A stretch of DNA of 64,000 nt from Acidobacteriota bacterium (GCA_016201205.1 JACQDF010000169.1:47740-111739), one strand, 5' to 3'; positions 48,795 to 58,247 are shown, numbered from the stretch's first letter. Translations and numbers: made by a program. The notes: generated from the letters alone by a model not told the origin.

Positions 48795-50123
48795 GGGCTC
48801 CGCTCAACAGTACCAGGGCTCATCCATGTAGGGAATCGCGGCTCGGGGCAGCAGGTCGAAGTTCTCCGGCGGGGGAGCGCCGTGCGCCGCCTCCCAGATG
48901 CTGGCAAAGATCCCGCGCCGGCTGCGCCCCTGCTTCTGCTCACTGGCGACAAGGCGGAGCGTCTCGACCGCCAGCCGGTCCATCTCAGGATCAGGATGCT
49001 TCCAGCGATGGAGCAAAGCGGCCGCGTCAAATCCCGTCAGGTACTGCTCCATCTCCGGCAGCTCGAGCAGCAGCGACCCGGGCGGAATCAGAAGCCGCAG
49101 TGCAAGCTGGATGGGTGCGACGTCGTCCATCAGCCCGAGTTCCGCGATCACCCGCAACAGCTCGCGGTAGCCTTCGCGCGTCGTCCACGGCGTGAACGGC
49201 ACAAAGGTCGGCGCAAGCGCCAACCCGGTCTCCCGGCACAGCCGCACCACCTCGAGGAAATCGGCCCGTGTATGCCCTTTGTCCAGCTTCTCGAGAATCA
49301 CGTCCTCGACCGACTCGACCGCGCTCGTCACGAGCAGGCAGCCGGTCTCCCGCAACAGGGGCAGCATATCCCGATGCCGCAGCAGATGCTCGATCTTGAT
49401 CGTCACGTCGTAGGTGAGCTGCCGAAATTCCTCGTGAAGGGCCAGCACGATCTTGCTCGCGTGACCGGGGCCGTTGAAGAAATCCGGATCGCCGAAGGTG
49501 ATGTGCTGCGCGCCAGCCGCCGCCAGCCGCCGCACGTCTTCGAGCACGACGCCGGACGGCACAACGCGAAAGGTCCCCTGATACACCGGCACAACCGGGC
49601 AATGACGGCACATGTGCTTGCAGCCGCGGCTGGCCTCCGTATACCCGACGGCCTTTTCCGTTCCATTGATGTGCAGCTTGGAGTAGCGCGCCAGGGCTGG
49701 CAGCCCGTCGCGGTCCGGAACCCGAAAGGGAAGCCGCTCGAGGGAGACCGCCGGAACTTCGACCAGGCCGTCCACGGCATCGGCCAAAGCGCGCTCATAC
49801 TCGCCGCCGATCACCCGGTCGATGCCAAGGCTGCGCAGGAATTCCGCGTTGGGCGGCGCATAAAGCCCGAAGGCCAGCAGCCGCGCTTGCGGATTCATCC
49901 GTTTCACTTTGTCTATGGCGTCCACAGCCAGCCGCGCCGCCGTGTGCATCGGCAGGTAAAAGGCGACCACTTCTGCTTGCCGCATCAGCAGCGATGGCAG
50001 CCCACCGGCGGCAAGATCCACGCAATGGACCTGATGCCCCCGCTCGCGCAACCACGCCGCCGGAGAGGCCAGGCCGAAAGGCTGGTGGCCAAGATCGTAG
50101 GTCGAAATGAGTACGACGTTCAC
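48768..50123 (-). CDS. B12-binding-type radical SAM selenoprotein (CUAEP-tail type), proposed Sec at UGA 48804-48806
   Basis: RGCKHMCRHCPV (CxxxCxxC); reading through UGA gives ...DEPWYC-U-AEPVKEQVALI*; SECIS-like hairpin 3' of UGA; ATGA overlap with ATP-grasp gene. Confidence 0.8.
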
Positions 50124-50129
50124 GCCGGA

Positions 50130-50786
50130 TTACGACTTCGGCAGATCCCGCAGCGACAGATAGAAGTCTTTGATGTCGTAATCTTTGTGGCTGAGCCGCT
50201 CCTGTACCTCGGCCACGGTTTTAGGCGGTGGAACCACCACTTTGTCTCCGGGGCGCCAGTTGGCGGGCGTCGCGCACGCCTGGGAATCCGCTGTTTGCAA
50301 TGCCCTGGTGATGCGCATGATCTCATCGATGTTGCGTCCCGCGTTCATCGGGTAATAGATGACCGCCCGCACGATGCGCTTGGGATCAATCACGAACACG
50401 GCGCGGACAGTGGCCGTGGCGCTGGCGCCCGGGTGAATCATCCCGTAGAGTTGCGATACCTTCGTGTCCACATCCGCAATCAGCGGGTAGGGGATCTCGA
50501 CGCCCAGCCTTTCTTTGATGTTTTGCAGCCAGGCGAGATGGGAATGCACACTGTCGACGCTAATGCCCACCAGCTTCGCTCCGATCTGCTGGAATTCGTC
50601 GTAGCGCCGCGCGAAATCGGCCAGCTCCGTCGTGCAGACGGGCGTGAAATCCGCCGGGTGAGAGAACAACACCACCCAGGAATCTCCTTGCCATTCGCTG
50701 AACTTCATCGCTTGCGATTGGGTGGTGACGGCAGTGAAATCGGGCGCCGGGTCGCCAATCTTGGGCAGGCTGATCACATCTGGCAT
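50130..50786 (-). CDS. Peroxiredoxin (Prx6/1-Cys-like)
   Basis: FSHPADFTPVCTTELADFARRYDEFQQIGAKLVGISVDSVHSHLAW. Confidence 0.93.
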   Translation of the reverse strand: MPDVISLPKIGDPAPDFTAVTTQSQAMKFSEWQGDSWVVLFSHPADFTPVCTTELADFARRYDEFQQIGAKLVGISVDSVHSHLAWLQNIKERLGVEIPYPLIADVDTKVSQLYGMIHPGASATATVRAVFVIDPKRIVRAVIYYPMNAGRNIDEIMRITRALQTADSQACATPANWRPGDKVVVPPPKTVAEVQERLSHKDYDIKDFYLSLRDLPKS

Positions 50787-50860
50787 GTTCTATAGCACCT
50801 CCATTTGGTTCCATATGCTAGCACAACCGGGCGTAAGCGATGGGACGGGGAAAGCGCCGG

Positions 50861-52213
50861 TTAACTCGTCATCGACAGGAACCGGTACCCCGACTTTTCC
50901 ATGCGCTTCCGGTCGAGCACACCGCGCCCGTCCAGAACAACGGCGCCCCGCATCGAACCCCGCAGGCTCTCCCAATCCAGCTCGAGATACTGCGGCCACT
51001 CCGTCACCAGGACGACGGCGTCGGCATCCTGCATGGCCTGCTCCGGCGAATCGCAATAACAGAGATCCGGCAGGGCCAGCTCCGCCCGCGCGCGGTCCAG
51101 CGCCACCGGATCATGCGCCTGAACCCGCGCGCCCCGCTCGATGAGCTTCTTCGCGATCTCCAGCGCCGGCGCTTCCCGCAGGTCATCGGTATGCGGCTTG
51201 AACGCCAGCCCCAGCAGCGCCACCGTCCGTCCTTTCAGAATCTTCATCTCCGCCAGCAGCTTCTCGACCACGCGAGCGCGCTGCCGGCTGTTAATGTCAC
51301 GGGCCGCCTGCACGATCGGCGCAGTGAGATTGTATTCGTGCGCGGTCGAGATCAGCGCCGCAGTGTCTTTGCCGAAGCACGATCCGCCCCAGCCGATGCC
51401 CGGTTGCAGAAACCGCGTCCCGATGCGCGCGTCCAGGCCGATCCCCTTGGCCACCTGGGTGATGTCCGCTCCCACTTTCTCGGCAATCTGGCTGATCTCG
51501 TTGATGTAGCTGATCTTCAGCGCCAGGAACGCATTGGCCGCGTACTTGATCAATTCGGCCGAGGCCAGATCCGCCGATACCAGCGGCACTGCTCCTAATT
51601 CCTCGGGCCGCGGCAGAAACGTCGGTGCGGCGAACGTCTGATCCAGGACCGGCCGGTAGAGCGTGTACAGCGTCTCGAGCGCCCGCTCGGAATCCGATCC
51701 GATGACGATGCGATCCGGATACAGGCTGTCCCGAATCGCCGACCCCTCCCGCAGGAATTCGGGGTTCGACGCCACCGCAAAGCGATCGCTGTTGCGCTCC
51801 CGAATTGCGCTTCGCACCAGCGACTCCACCCAGTTGCCGCTGCCGATCGGCACCGTGGATTTGTTCACCATCACCGTGAAGCCGGCGCCGAGATTCTCGG
51901 CGGCCGATTGTGCCGCCGCCCGCAGATAGCGCAGGTCCGGCTTGCCATCGGGCTCGGGCGGCGTGCCCACCGCGATAAAAACGACTTCCGAGTCCGGAAT
52001 TGCCTCAGGGTAGCAGGTCGTGAAGCGCAGCCTGTCGGAGGCCAGCGCCATCAGGTCCTCCAGGTGGGGCTCATAGATCGGCGACCGGCCCGCCTTCAAG
52101 GTCTCCACTTTCTTTGCGTCCGTGTCCACGCAGCAGACGTCATGACCGAGGTAAGCCAGGCACACCCCGGTGGTAAGACCAACATATCCGGTGCCAATGA
52201 TCGAAATGTTCAC
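50861..52213 (-). CDS. UDP-glucose/GDP-mannose dehydrogenase family protein
   Basis: MNISIIGTGYVGLTTGVCLAYLGHDVCCVD; GIGWGGSCFGKDTAAL. Confidence 0.95.
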   Translation of the reverse strand: MNISIIGTGYVGLTTGVCLAYLGHDVCCVDTDAKKVETLKAGRSPIYEPHLEDLMALASDRLRFTTCYPEAIPDSEVVFIAVGTPPEPDGKPDLRYLRAAAQSAAENLGAGFTVMVNKSTVPIGSGNWVESLVRSAIRERNSDRFAVASNPEFLREGSAIRDSLYPDRIVIGSDSERALETLYTLYRPVLDQTFAAPTFLPRPEELGAVPLVSADLASAELIKYAANAFLALKISYINEISQIAEKVGADITQVAKGIGLDARIGTRFLQPGIGWGGSCFGKDTAALISTAHEYNLTAPIVQAARDINSRQRARVVEKLLAEMKILKGRTVALLGLAFKPHTDDLREAPALEIAKKLIERGARVQAHDPVALDRARAELALPDLCYCDSPEQAMQDADAVVLVTEWPQYLELDWESLRGSMRGAVVLDGRGVLDRKRMEKSGYRFLSMTS

Positions 52214-52223
52214 GCTATTTCTG

Positions 52224-53654
52224 TTATCCCTTAATCACACCCATGGGCCGCAATCGGGCGACCTTCCTAGCCAACCCAGCACCCTCCACCACTTCGATCA
52301 CTTCATCGACGTCTTTGTACGCTTCGGGGATCTCCTCGAGGATCCCATCGCGCGTCTCGCTGCGCACGATGATGCCCCGGCCAGCAAGACTGTCTTGCAC
52401 TTCGCGTGCGTTGCGGCCCTTTCTGGCCGCCGTACGGCTCATCAAACGTCCGGCGCCGTGGCAGACGCTGCCGAAGGTTTCGCCCATCGCTGCTTCGGCG
52501 CCAACCAGAATCCACGAAGCGGTGCCCATACTGCCGGGTACCAGTACGGGCTGGCCAATGCGCCGGTACTCCTGGGGGATCTCGGGATGGTTCGGGGGAA
52601 ATGCTCTGGTCGCGCCTTTGCGGTGGACGAGCACCTCGCGCTTCACTCCGTCCACGACATGGATTTCGCGCTTGGCGATGTTGTGACAAACGTCATAAAG
52701 CATCCGGATCCGCGCCTCTTTTCCGAACAGCCTGGCGAAACTCGCCCGGAGCAGATGCAGGATGCCCTGGCGGTTGGCCCACGCGAAGTTCGCCGCCGCC
52801 CGCATCGCCTTGAGGTACGACTGGCCCTCCCTGGATTGGACCGGCACGCAGGCAAGCTGGCGGTCTGGGACTGAGATGTTGTGCCGCTTCATGGCCGCGC
52901 CCATCTCGGCCAGAAAATCCGTGCACACCTGATGTCCGAGCCCGCGCGAGCCGCAATGCAGCAACACCACCACACGGCCCTGTTCGAGTCCCATCGCCCG
53001 CGCCGCCTCCGGATGGTGAATGCTTTCGACGTACTGGATCTCGAGGAAGTGATTGCCGCTGCCGATGGTTCCCAGTTGCGGGCGTCCGCGTTCCTTGGCC
53101 CGCGCGGAAACTTCGTCCGCGTCGGCCTCCGGCAGGCATCCGCCCGCTTCGCTGAATTCGGCGTCACGCGGCTCGCCGTAACCTTGTTGCACCATCCACG
53201 AGGCGCCCTTCACGAGCGCTTCTTCCAGTTGCTTCGCCGTAATGTCAAAAGGTCCTTTGCCACCGGTGCCGCAAGGGATGTCGCGAAAGACCTGGTCCAC
53301 CAGTTCCTTCAGCCGGGGCCGGACATCCCTCTCGGTGAGTGTTGTATTGAGCAGCCGGACGCCGCAGTTGATATCAAATCCAACGCCGCCCGGCGAAACC
53401 ACACCGTGCTGGTAATCCGTGGCCGCCACGCCGCCGATCGGGAAGCCATAGCCTTGATGAATGTCCGGCATCGTGAGGCTCGGCCCGACGATGCCCGGCA
53501 ATGTGGCAACGTTCATGGCCTGTTCAAGCGAAAGATCCTTGCGGATCTGCTCGAGCAGCCGTTCGCTTGCGTACGCGATCACCTCGGTCCTCATGCCGCG
53601 GCCGGCGTCGCGCGGAATCCGCGCACGCCACTGATCGATTCGCTCCAGTTGCAT
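52224..53654 (-). CDS. rtcB: RNA-splicing ligase RtcB
   Basis: GGVAATDYQHGVVSPGGVGFDINCGVRLL; VVLLHCGSRGLGHQVCTDFL; GSMGTASWILVG; MSRTAARK. Confidence 0.96.
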   Translation of the reverse strand: MQLERIDQWRARIPRDAGRGMRTEVIAYASERLLEQIRKDLSLEQAMNVATLPGIVGPSLTMPDIHQGYGFPIGGVAATDYQHGVVSPGGVGFDINCGVRLLNTTLTERDVRPRLKELVDQVFRDIPCGTGGKGPFDITAKQLEEALVKGASWMVQQGYGEPRDAEFSEAGGCLPEADADEVSARAKERGRPQLGTIGSGNHFLEIQYVESIHHPEAARAMGLEQGRVVVLLHCGSRGLGHQVCTDFLAEMGAAMKRHNISVPDRQLACVPVQSREGQSYLKAMRAAANFAWANRQGILHLLRASFARLFGKEARIRMLYDVCHNIAKREIHVVDGVKREVLVHRKGATRAFPPNHPEIPQEYRRIGQPVLVPGSMGTASWILVGAEAAMGETFGSVCHGAGRLMSRTAARKGRNAREVQDSLAGRGIIVRSETRDGILEEIPEAYKDVDEVIEVVEGAGLARKVARLRPMGVIKG

Positions 53655-53655
53655 A

Positions 53656-54066
53656 TCAGATATCCAGGTAGACCTCACAGCACCAGCGGCCGTGCTCTTG
53701 GGCGATCCGCAACTGGTGGTAGGTCACCCCTTTCACTATCAGTTTGGCGTGATGCGCGAGCGAGCGGGGTTCGCCCCATCCGACGCCGGACGCTTCCCAT
53801 TCTCCGCGTTGCCGGATGTCGAACCGGCTCAGCGCGATCTGGCGGCCGTCCAGGTAATAGAGGACCTCGTTCAGCCAGTTCACCAGCAGGCTCTCGCGGT
53901 CTTCTCCCCGGGCGGTGATCGGATAGGGCTGGCGCGGCTCGACTTCCTCCAGTTCAACAGCGATCGCCACCAGTGCGCAACTGGCGTTCGCCAGCAGCGC
54001 GTCGAACGTCGCGCCCCAGGCGCGGAACCCGATATCGGCGGTGTGTTCGAGAACTTCGAAGTTCAT
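53656..54066 (-). CDS. Archease
   Basis: MNFEVLEHTADIGFRAWGATFDALLANASCAL; VKGVTYHQLRI; next to rtcB. Confidence 0.95.
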   Translation of the reverse strand: MNFEVLEHTADIGFRAWGATFDALLANASCALVAIAVELEEVEPRQPYPITARGEDRESLLVNWLNEVLYYLDGRQIALSRFDIRQRGEWEASGVGWGEPRSLAHHAKLIVKGVTYHQLRIAQEHGRWCCEVYLDI

Positions 54067-55325
54067 GCCGCTTTGCGCAGCGCTTCTCCTTCGTCCCGCA
54101 CCAGCGGCCGCGCCGGATCGATGCGGGTGAACAGAAACGCGCTGATCAGCAGCATCATGCTCATCGGCACCAGCGGCGCATTGTAGCTGTTGGTGGCGGC
54201 CACGATGTAGCCGAAGACCGAAGAGGTGGCGAAAGAGCCGAACTGGCCCGCCATGTTCATCGAGCCGCTGACGGCGCCCGCATACTTGCCTCCGACATCG
54301 AGGCAGACCGCCCACGCAACCGGCAACATGCAATCCATGCAGCCGTAGCCGAGAGAGAGAAAGACCACCGCGAGGATCTTGCTTTCCGTCTGGGAAGTAG
54401 CCAGCATCAGGCAGCCGGATGCGGCCAGGCCGGCCGCCCCGACGATCCGGCGGCCGAACCGCAGGCCGCGGGTCTTCACCAGCCGGTCGCTCAGCCAGCC
54501 GCCAAACATGTTCCCGCACGCGCCGCACAAGAAGGGGATGACCGACGCGAACTTCATCTCGTTCTCCGTGAAGCCGCGTCCTTTTTGCAAATAGGTGTGC
54601 AGCCACGACAGGTAGAAATAGCTGCCCCAGCAATAGGTGTGATACATCAGCAGAATCTTCCAGTAGTTCCCCTGGCGCAGAACCGGAGCCCACGGCATGG
54701 GGGCATGGCTGCGGGGCGATCCCGCGCCGATCTCCTCGAGTTCCGCTTCCGTCACCCCCGGCTTCTGGAGCGGCTGGTCCCGATACCACCAGAACCAGGC
54801 GATGCACCACAACGCGCCGAGAACCCCAAATACATAGAAGGAAGCCCGCCAGCCGTACGCCTGTTGAATCGGAACCACGAGCAATGGAGTGAACGCGCCG
54901 CCCAGCCGGCTCGCCATCCACACCGTTCCCGTCGCCCGCGCCCGCTCGGCCGAAGGAAACCACCGCGACACCGACGACGTGCTTCCCGGATACGCTCCCG
55001 CCTCTCCCGCGCCGAAACAAAACCGCACGAACAGCAGCACGAAGTAGTTCGAGACAACGCCGGTCAGCGAAGTGAATGCAGACCACCACAGCACGATCCG
55101 CGTCAGCACTTTGCGTGCGCCGATGCGGTCCGCCATCGCCCCGCTCGGAATTTCGAACAGCGCATAGGAGAGTGCGAACAAGCTCGTCACCCAGCCCCAG
55201 CGCTCCGGCGTGATGCCGAGATCGGCCTGCATGCGCGGGCCGGCCACCGAGATGCAGACGCGGTCGATGTACGTAATGATCGACAGCAGGAACAGCAGAG
55301 ACAGCACTCGATAGCGATATTTCAT
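54063..55325 (-). CDS. MFS transporter (ACS family-like)
   Basis: 12-TM-like; FGAGEAGAYPGSTSSVSRWFPSAERARATGTVWMASRLGGAFTPLL. Confidence 0.93.
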   Translation of the reverse strand: MKYRYRVLSLLFLLSIITYIDRVCISVAGPRMQADLGITPERWGWVTSLFALSYALFEIPSGAMADRIGARKVLTRIVLWWSAFTSLTGVVSNYFVLLFVRFCFGAGEAGAYPGSTSSVSRWFPSAERARATGTVWMASRLGGAFTPLLVVPIQQAYGWRASFYVFGVLGALWCIAWFWWYRDQPLQKPGVTEAELEEIGAGSPRSHAPMPWAPVLRQGNYWKILLMYHTYCWGSYFYLSWLHTYLQKGRGFTENEMKFASVIPFLCGACGNMFGGWLSDRLVKTRGLRFGRRIVGAAGLAASGCLMLATSQTESKILAVVFLSLGYGCMDCMLPVAWAVCLDVGGKYAGAVSGSMNMAGQFGSFATSSVFGYIVAATNSYNAPLVPMSMMLLISAFLFTRIDPARPLVRDEGEALRKAA

Positions 55326-55364
55326 GAAGGCTTCAATTATGTCACAGGCGCGGTGGGCGGCGGA

Positions 55365-55865
55365 TCAGCCCAGCTCGCGGTAAAAGAGAATAAGATCCAG
55401 CGGCGGCGGCGTGCGGCCCATCGCGCGCATCATCGCCGAGACCTGCCCTCGGTGATGCGTGCCGTGATTCACCACATGCAGCAGAATCTGCCACAGCGGC
55501 GTCACGTAAGGGTTGCCCTTGAGGTCCTTGTAGCGGACCGGTTCCCGCACGGAGTTGTCGGTGAGAGCGGCGGCCCACTGCCGCCAGCGCTCGTCGAGAG
55601 CCGGCCAGTCGTCTTCGAGCACGCTGAGCTTCATATCCGCGTCCGGGTCGAGGAAGCGCGCCGGCGGATTGCCCTGGATGCGGCCCAGCCAGAGGCGGTC
55701 AGCGGCGTAGACGTGGACCAGCGTGCCGAGGACGCTCTTGTCGGCGCTGCGAAAGTCGCGTGCCAGTTCCTCTTCACTCAGTTGCGCGGCGGCGCCGGCG
55801 AGGCGGCGCGAAGCCCAGGCCGTGTAACGGAGATGGAGCCGAAGTGTTTCAGCGGGGATGCTCAT
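55365..55865 (-). CDS. DinB family protein
   Basis: TLVHVYAADRLWLGRIQG; LLHVVNHGTHHRGQVSAMMRAMG (metal-binding His pattern). Confidence 0.9.
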   Translation of the reverse strand: MSIPAETLRLHLRYTAWASRRLAGAAAQLSEEELARDFRSADKSVLGTLVHVYAADRLWLGRIQGNPPARFLDPDADMKLSVLEDDWPALDERWRQWAAALTDNSVREPVRYKDLKGNPYVTPLWQILLHVVNHGTHHRGQVSAMMRAMGRTPPPLDLILFYRELG

Positions 55866-56136
55866 ATCTTTCAGAGTACTCCGCGGCCAGCAGCTTTCTC
55901 TTGCGCTCAGACCCCCAGCGGTAACCGCCTGGCGTCTGATCGGCGCGAACGACGCGATGGCAAGGAATCACCACCGCCAGCGGGTTGGCGGCGCAGGCTC
56001 GGAACAAAGCCCGCGCCCGGTGGCGGCCACCAGCAGCGGCCCGGCCGGGGATGCGACGGTGGTGTACTCGATACTCACATTCAAACCGCCCTTGCGGTAG
56101 GCCGAGAGCGGCATGCCAAGGTGGCGCGCGTGCTCA
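55847..56136 (-). pseudogene. Partial, internally deleted duplicate of ada 3' region
   Basis: Near-identical to 56868-57428 except for an internal deletion corresponding to 57022-57292 (about 271 bp, frame-disrupting). Confidence 0.9.
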
Positions 56137-56225
56137 ACTCATCTGGGCCCTGCCTGACCACACGCTCCACGCCCCCGGGGACACGTAGAACTCCTGATAT
56201 GGGGCGGAATGCTGCGAACTAGCGG

Positions 56226-56774
56226 CTAAAGCGGGCCTCGTGCCAGGGCCTGCTCACCCCTCTGGCGATCCGAGTTGCGCAACTCGAAATGGCCATTGGG
56301 CCAAACCACAATAACCTGTCCCTCAAGGCCGCCCCCAACGTACTGATCCGTCCGGCTCGCTTTGACCGGGACGCCCCAGGCTCTGGCCAGCTCGAACAAC
56401 GCCAGTTGGCCCGCCACTCCGGCGCCCACTTCACAACCGTGCAGTTCGGCCCAGCCGCCGGGCTCGAATCGGTTCCGGAGCTCACCCAGCTTGGTTGCAT
56501 ACTGGAGAACGCCGCTCCGTACGGCCAAGTTGTGGGTCGGCGACCAATTCGAATGCGATTGACCAAGGCCCTGACTGCCGGGGTTACCGTGGCCGAACAC
56601 GCGGAGTCGCCGGATACGCCCGTTCTGCCCGAGGCGACGGATGATCTGCCCAACCATGTGGCCGACGGTATTCACGCGAACTTCGCCCTGGAGGGCATCT
56701 TGCGCCGCCTGGACGAATCCATTGTCGTCCGGCGAGGGGTTCCCGTCGACGACGTCGATACTCATGCCTGACAT
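56226..56774 (-). CDS. DUF4347-like small protein (HG...GC motifs) lying between the ada duplicates
   Basis: ATG 56774 preceded by GGAGGTGG; RLRVFGHGNPGSQ...RFEPGGWAELHGCEVGAGVAGQLALFELARAWGVPVKASRTDQYVGGGLEG. Confidence 0.7.
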   Translation of the reverse strand: MSGMSIDVVDGNPSPDDNGFVQAAQDALQGEVRVNTVGHMVGQIIRRLGQNGRIRRLRVFGHGNPGSQGLGQSHSNWSPTHNLAVRSGVLQYATKLGELRNRFEPGGWAELHGCEVGAGVAGQLALFELARAWGVPVKASRTDQYVGGGLEGQVIVVWPNGHFELRNSDRQRGEQALARGPL

Positions 56775-56869
56775 AACCACCTCCACGCATTAAGGCGCGA
56801 TTGCGGTCCGAAAACTGGAAGGCCGACGAAAGATGTTAGTCCAATCACCAAGTGCGCCATGCAAGGCTT

Positions 56870-57889
56870 TCAGCGGGGACGCTCATATCTTTCGGAATAC
56901 TCCGCGGCCAGCAGCTTTCTCTTGCGCTCAGACCCCCAGCGGTAACCGCCCGGCGTCTGATCGGCGCGAACGACGCGATGGCAAGGGATCACCACCGCCA
57001 GCGGGTTGGCGGCGCAGGCTCCGGCGACGGCGCGGACCGCTTTGGGCCGGCCGATGGCGCGGGCAACTTCACCATAAGAGCGCACTTCCCCACGCGGGAT
57101 GGACTGCAAGCACCGCCACACCTTCATCTGGAAGGCGGTGGCGGGAATGTCCATCGGGAGGCCGGCCGGGGCAAGCCGGGCGATCTCGTCCGCCCACCGC
57201 TCGACGCGACGGCCCGCCGGTTCGAGCAACGCTGCGGGAAACTCCTTGCGCAATGATTCCAGGAGCTGTTTCCCGGAGCTGCCGAATTGCACGGAGCAAA
57301 GCCCGCGCCCGGTGGCGGCCACCAGCAGCGGCCCGGCCGGGGATGCGACGGTGGTGTACTCGATGCTCACATTCAAACCGCCATTGCGGTAGGCCGAGAG
57401 CGGCATGCCAAGGTGGCGCGCGTGCTCATAGGCGCGGCTGCTCGAGCTGTAACCCGCATCGTAGATTGCGTCCGTCACCTTGCCATTTCCTCGCAGGGCG
57501 CTCTTAAACGCCTCGAGGCGGCGCGCTTCGAGATACTCCTTCGGGGTGACGCCAGTGGCGGCCTTGAACGTCCGCTGGAGGTGGGACGGGCTGAGGCCGG
57601 TCCGCCGGCTTAGATCCTGGAGCGTCATGGACTCGCTTCCATCGAGCAGCGCCAGCATGCGATCCACCGGGGAAGGTTCGAGCGGCCGGCACCGCAGGCA
57701 TGGCCGAAGGCCGTCTTTCCCGGCAGCTTTTGCTGTCTCGTAAAACCGCACGTTCTCACGCCGCGGCCGGCGTGCAGGGCAGGACGGCCGGCAATAAACG
57801 CCGGTCGTCAGCACGCCAAAGAAAAACCTGCCGTCGCCCGCGCGATCACGGGCGAGAACGGCTTGCCAGCAGCGGTCGGAATCCAGCAT
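56870..57889 (-). CDS. ada: Bifunctional Ada: transcriptional regulator / methylated-DNA methyltransferase
   Basis: FFFGVLTTGVYCRPSCPAR; FYETAKAAGKDGLRPCLRC; AraC HTH; AVVIPCHRVVRADQTPGGYRWG. Confidence 0.96.
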   Translation of the reverse strand: MLDSDRCWQAVLARDRAGDGRFFFGVLTTGVYCRPSCPARRPRRENVRFYETAKAAGKDGLRPCLRCRPLEPSPVDRMLALLDGSESMTLQDLSRRTGLSPSHLQRTFKAATGVTPKEYLEARRLEAFKSALRGNGKVTDAIYDAGYSSSSRAYEHARHLGMPLSAYRNGGLNVSIEYTTVASPAGPLLVAATGRGLCSVQFGSSGKQLLESLRKEFPAALLEPAGRRVERWADEIARLAPAGLPMDIPATAFQMKVWRCLQSIPRGEVRSYGEVARAIGRPKAVRAVAGACAANPLAVVIPCHRVVRADQTPGGYRWGSERKRKLLAAEYSERYERPR

Positions 57890-58000
57890 GAGTTCAGAGT
57901 AGCCGAGGAACCGGAACGGCGCACTCCGTTTCTTGCTGTCAAATTCGAATCAGTTCGCGGGCGAGGACTGGCCGCGCCATTTCTCCAACAATTACACGGA

Positions 58001-58224
58001 CTATGCCTCCTCCATTGCACGGTACAGGGCGTCACGGTCCGCGACATCGACCAAAGCGCCTCCGCTCGAGAAGGAAGGGGTGGAAGCTTTGGAATCCGCT
58101 TTCGCGACATCAGCGATTCACGCAGCGCGGCTTCCGCCAAGGCTGACATTGTGCACCCGCGCCTGGCGGCTTCACGCTTCAGCAGAGCGATGACGGAATC
58201 GTCGATCACCAAGGTGGTTTTCAC
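58001..58224 (-). pseudogene. Frameshifted VapB-type antitoxin relic
   Basis: GTG start: MKTTLVIDDSVIALLKREAARRGCTMSALAEAALRESLMSRKRIPKLPPLPS, then the characteristic SGGALVDVADRDALYRAMEEA* in a different frame. Confidence 0.8.
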
Positions 58225-58247
58225 ACTCTTGGTCTACCATGGACGGC

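Noticed and set aside
48735-48807. TTG (48807) or ATG (48735) as the ATP-grasp start
   Set aside because: ATG at 48771 forms an ATGA overlap with the proposed true stop of the radical SAM gene and is the more parsimonious operon junction; 48735 remains possible.
53973-56222. 749-aa + strand ORF across archease/MFS/DinB/ada remnant
   Set aside because: Antisense to four recognisable genes; low-complexity Arg/Ala/Gln-rich translation.
57808-58224. 138-aa ORF as an intact antitoxin-like protein
   Set aside because: C-terminal half is frameshifted and runs toward ada; the native tail is in another frame ending at 58001.
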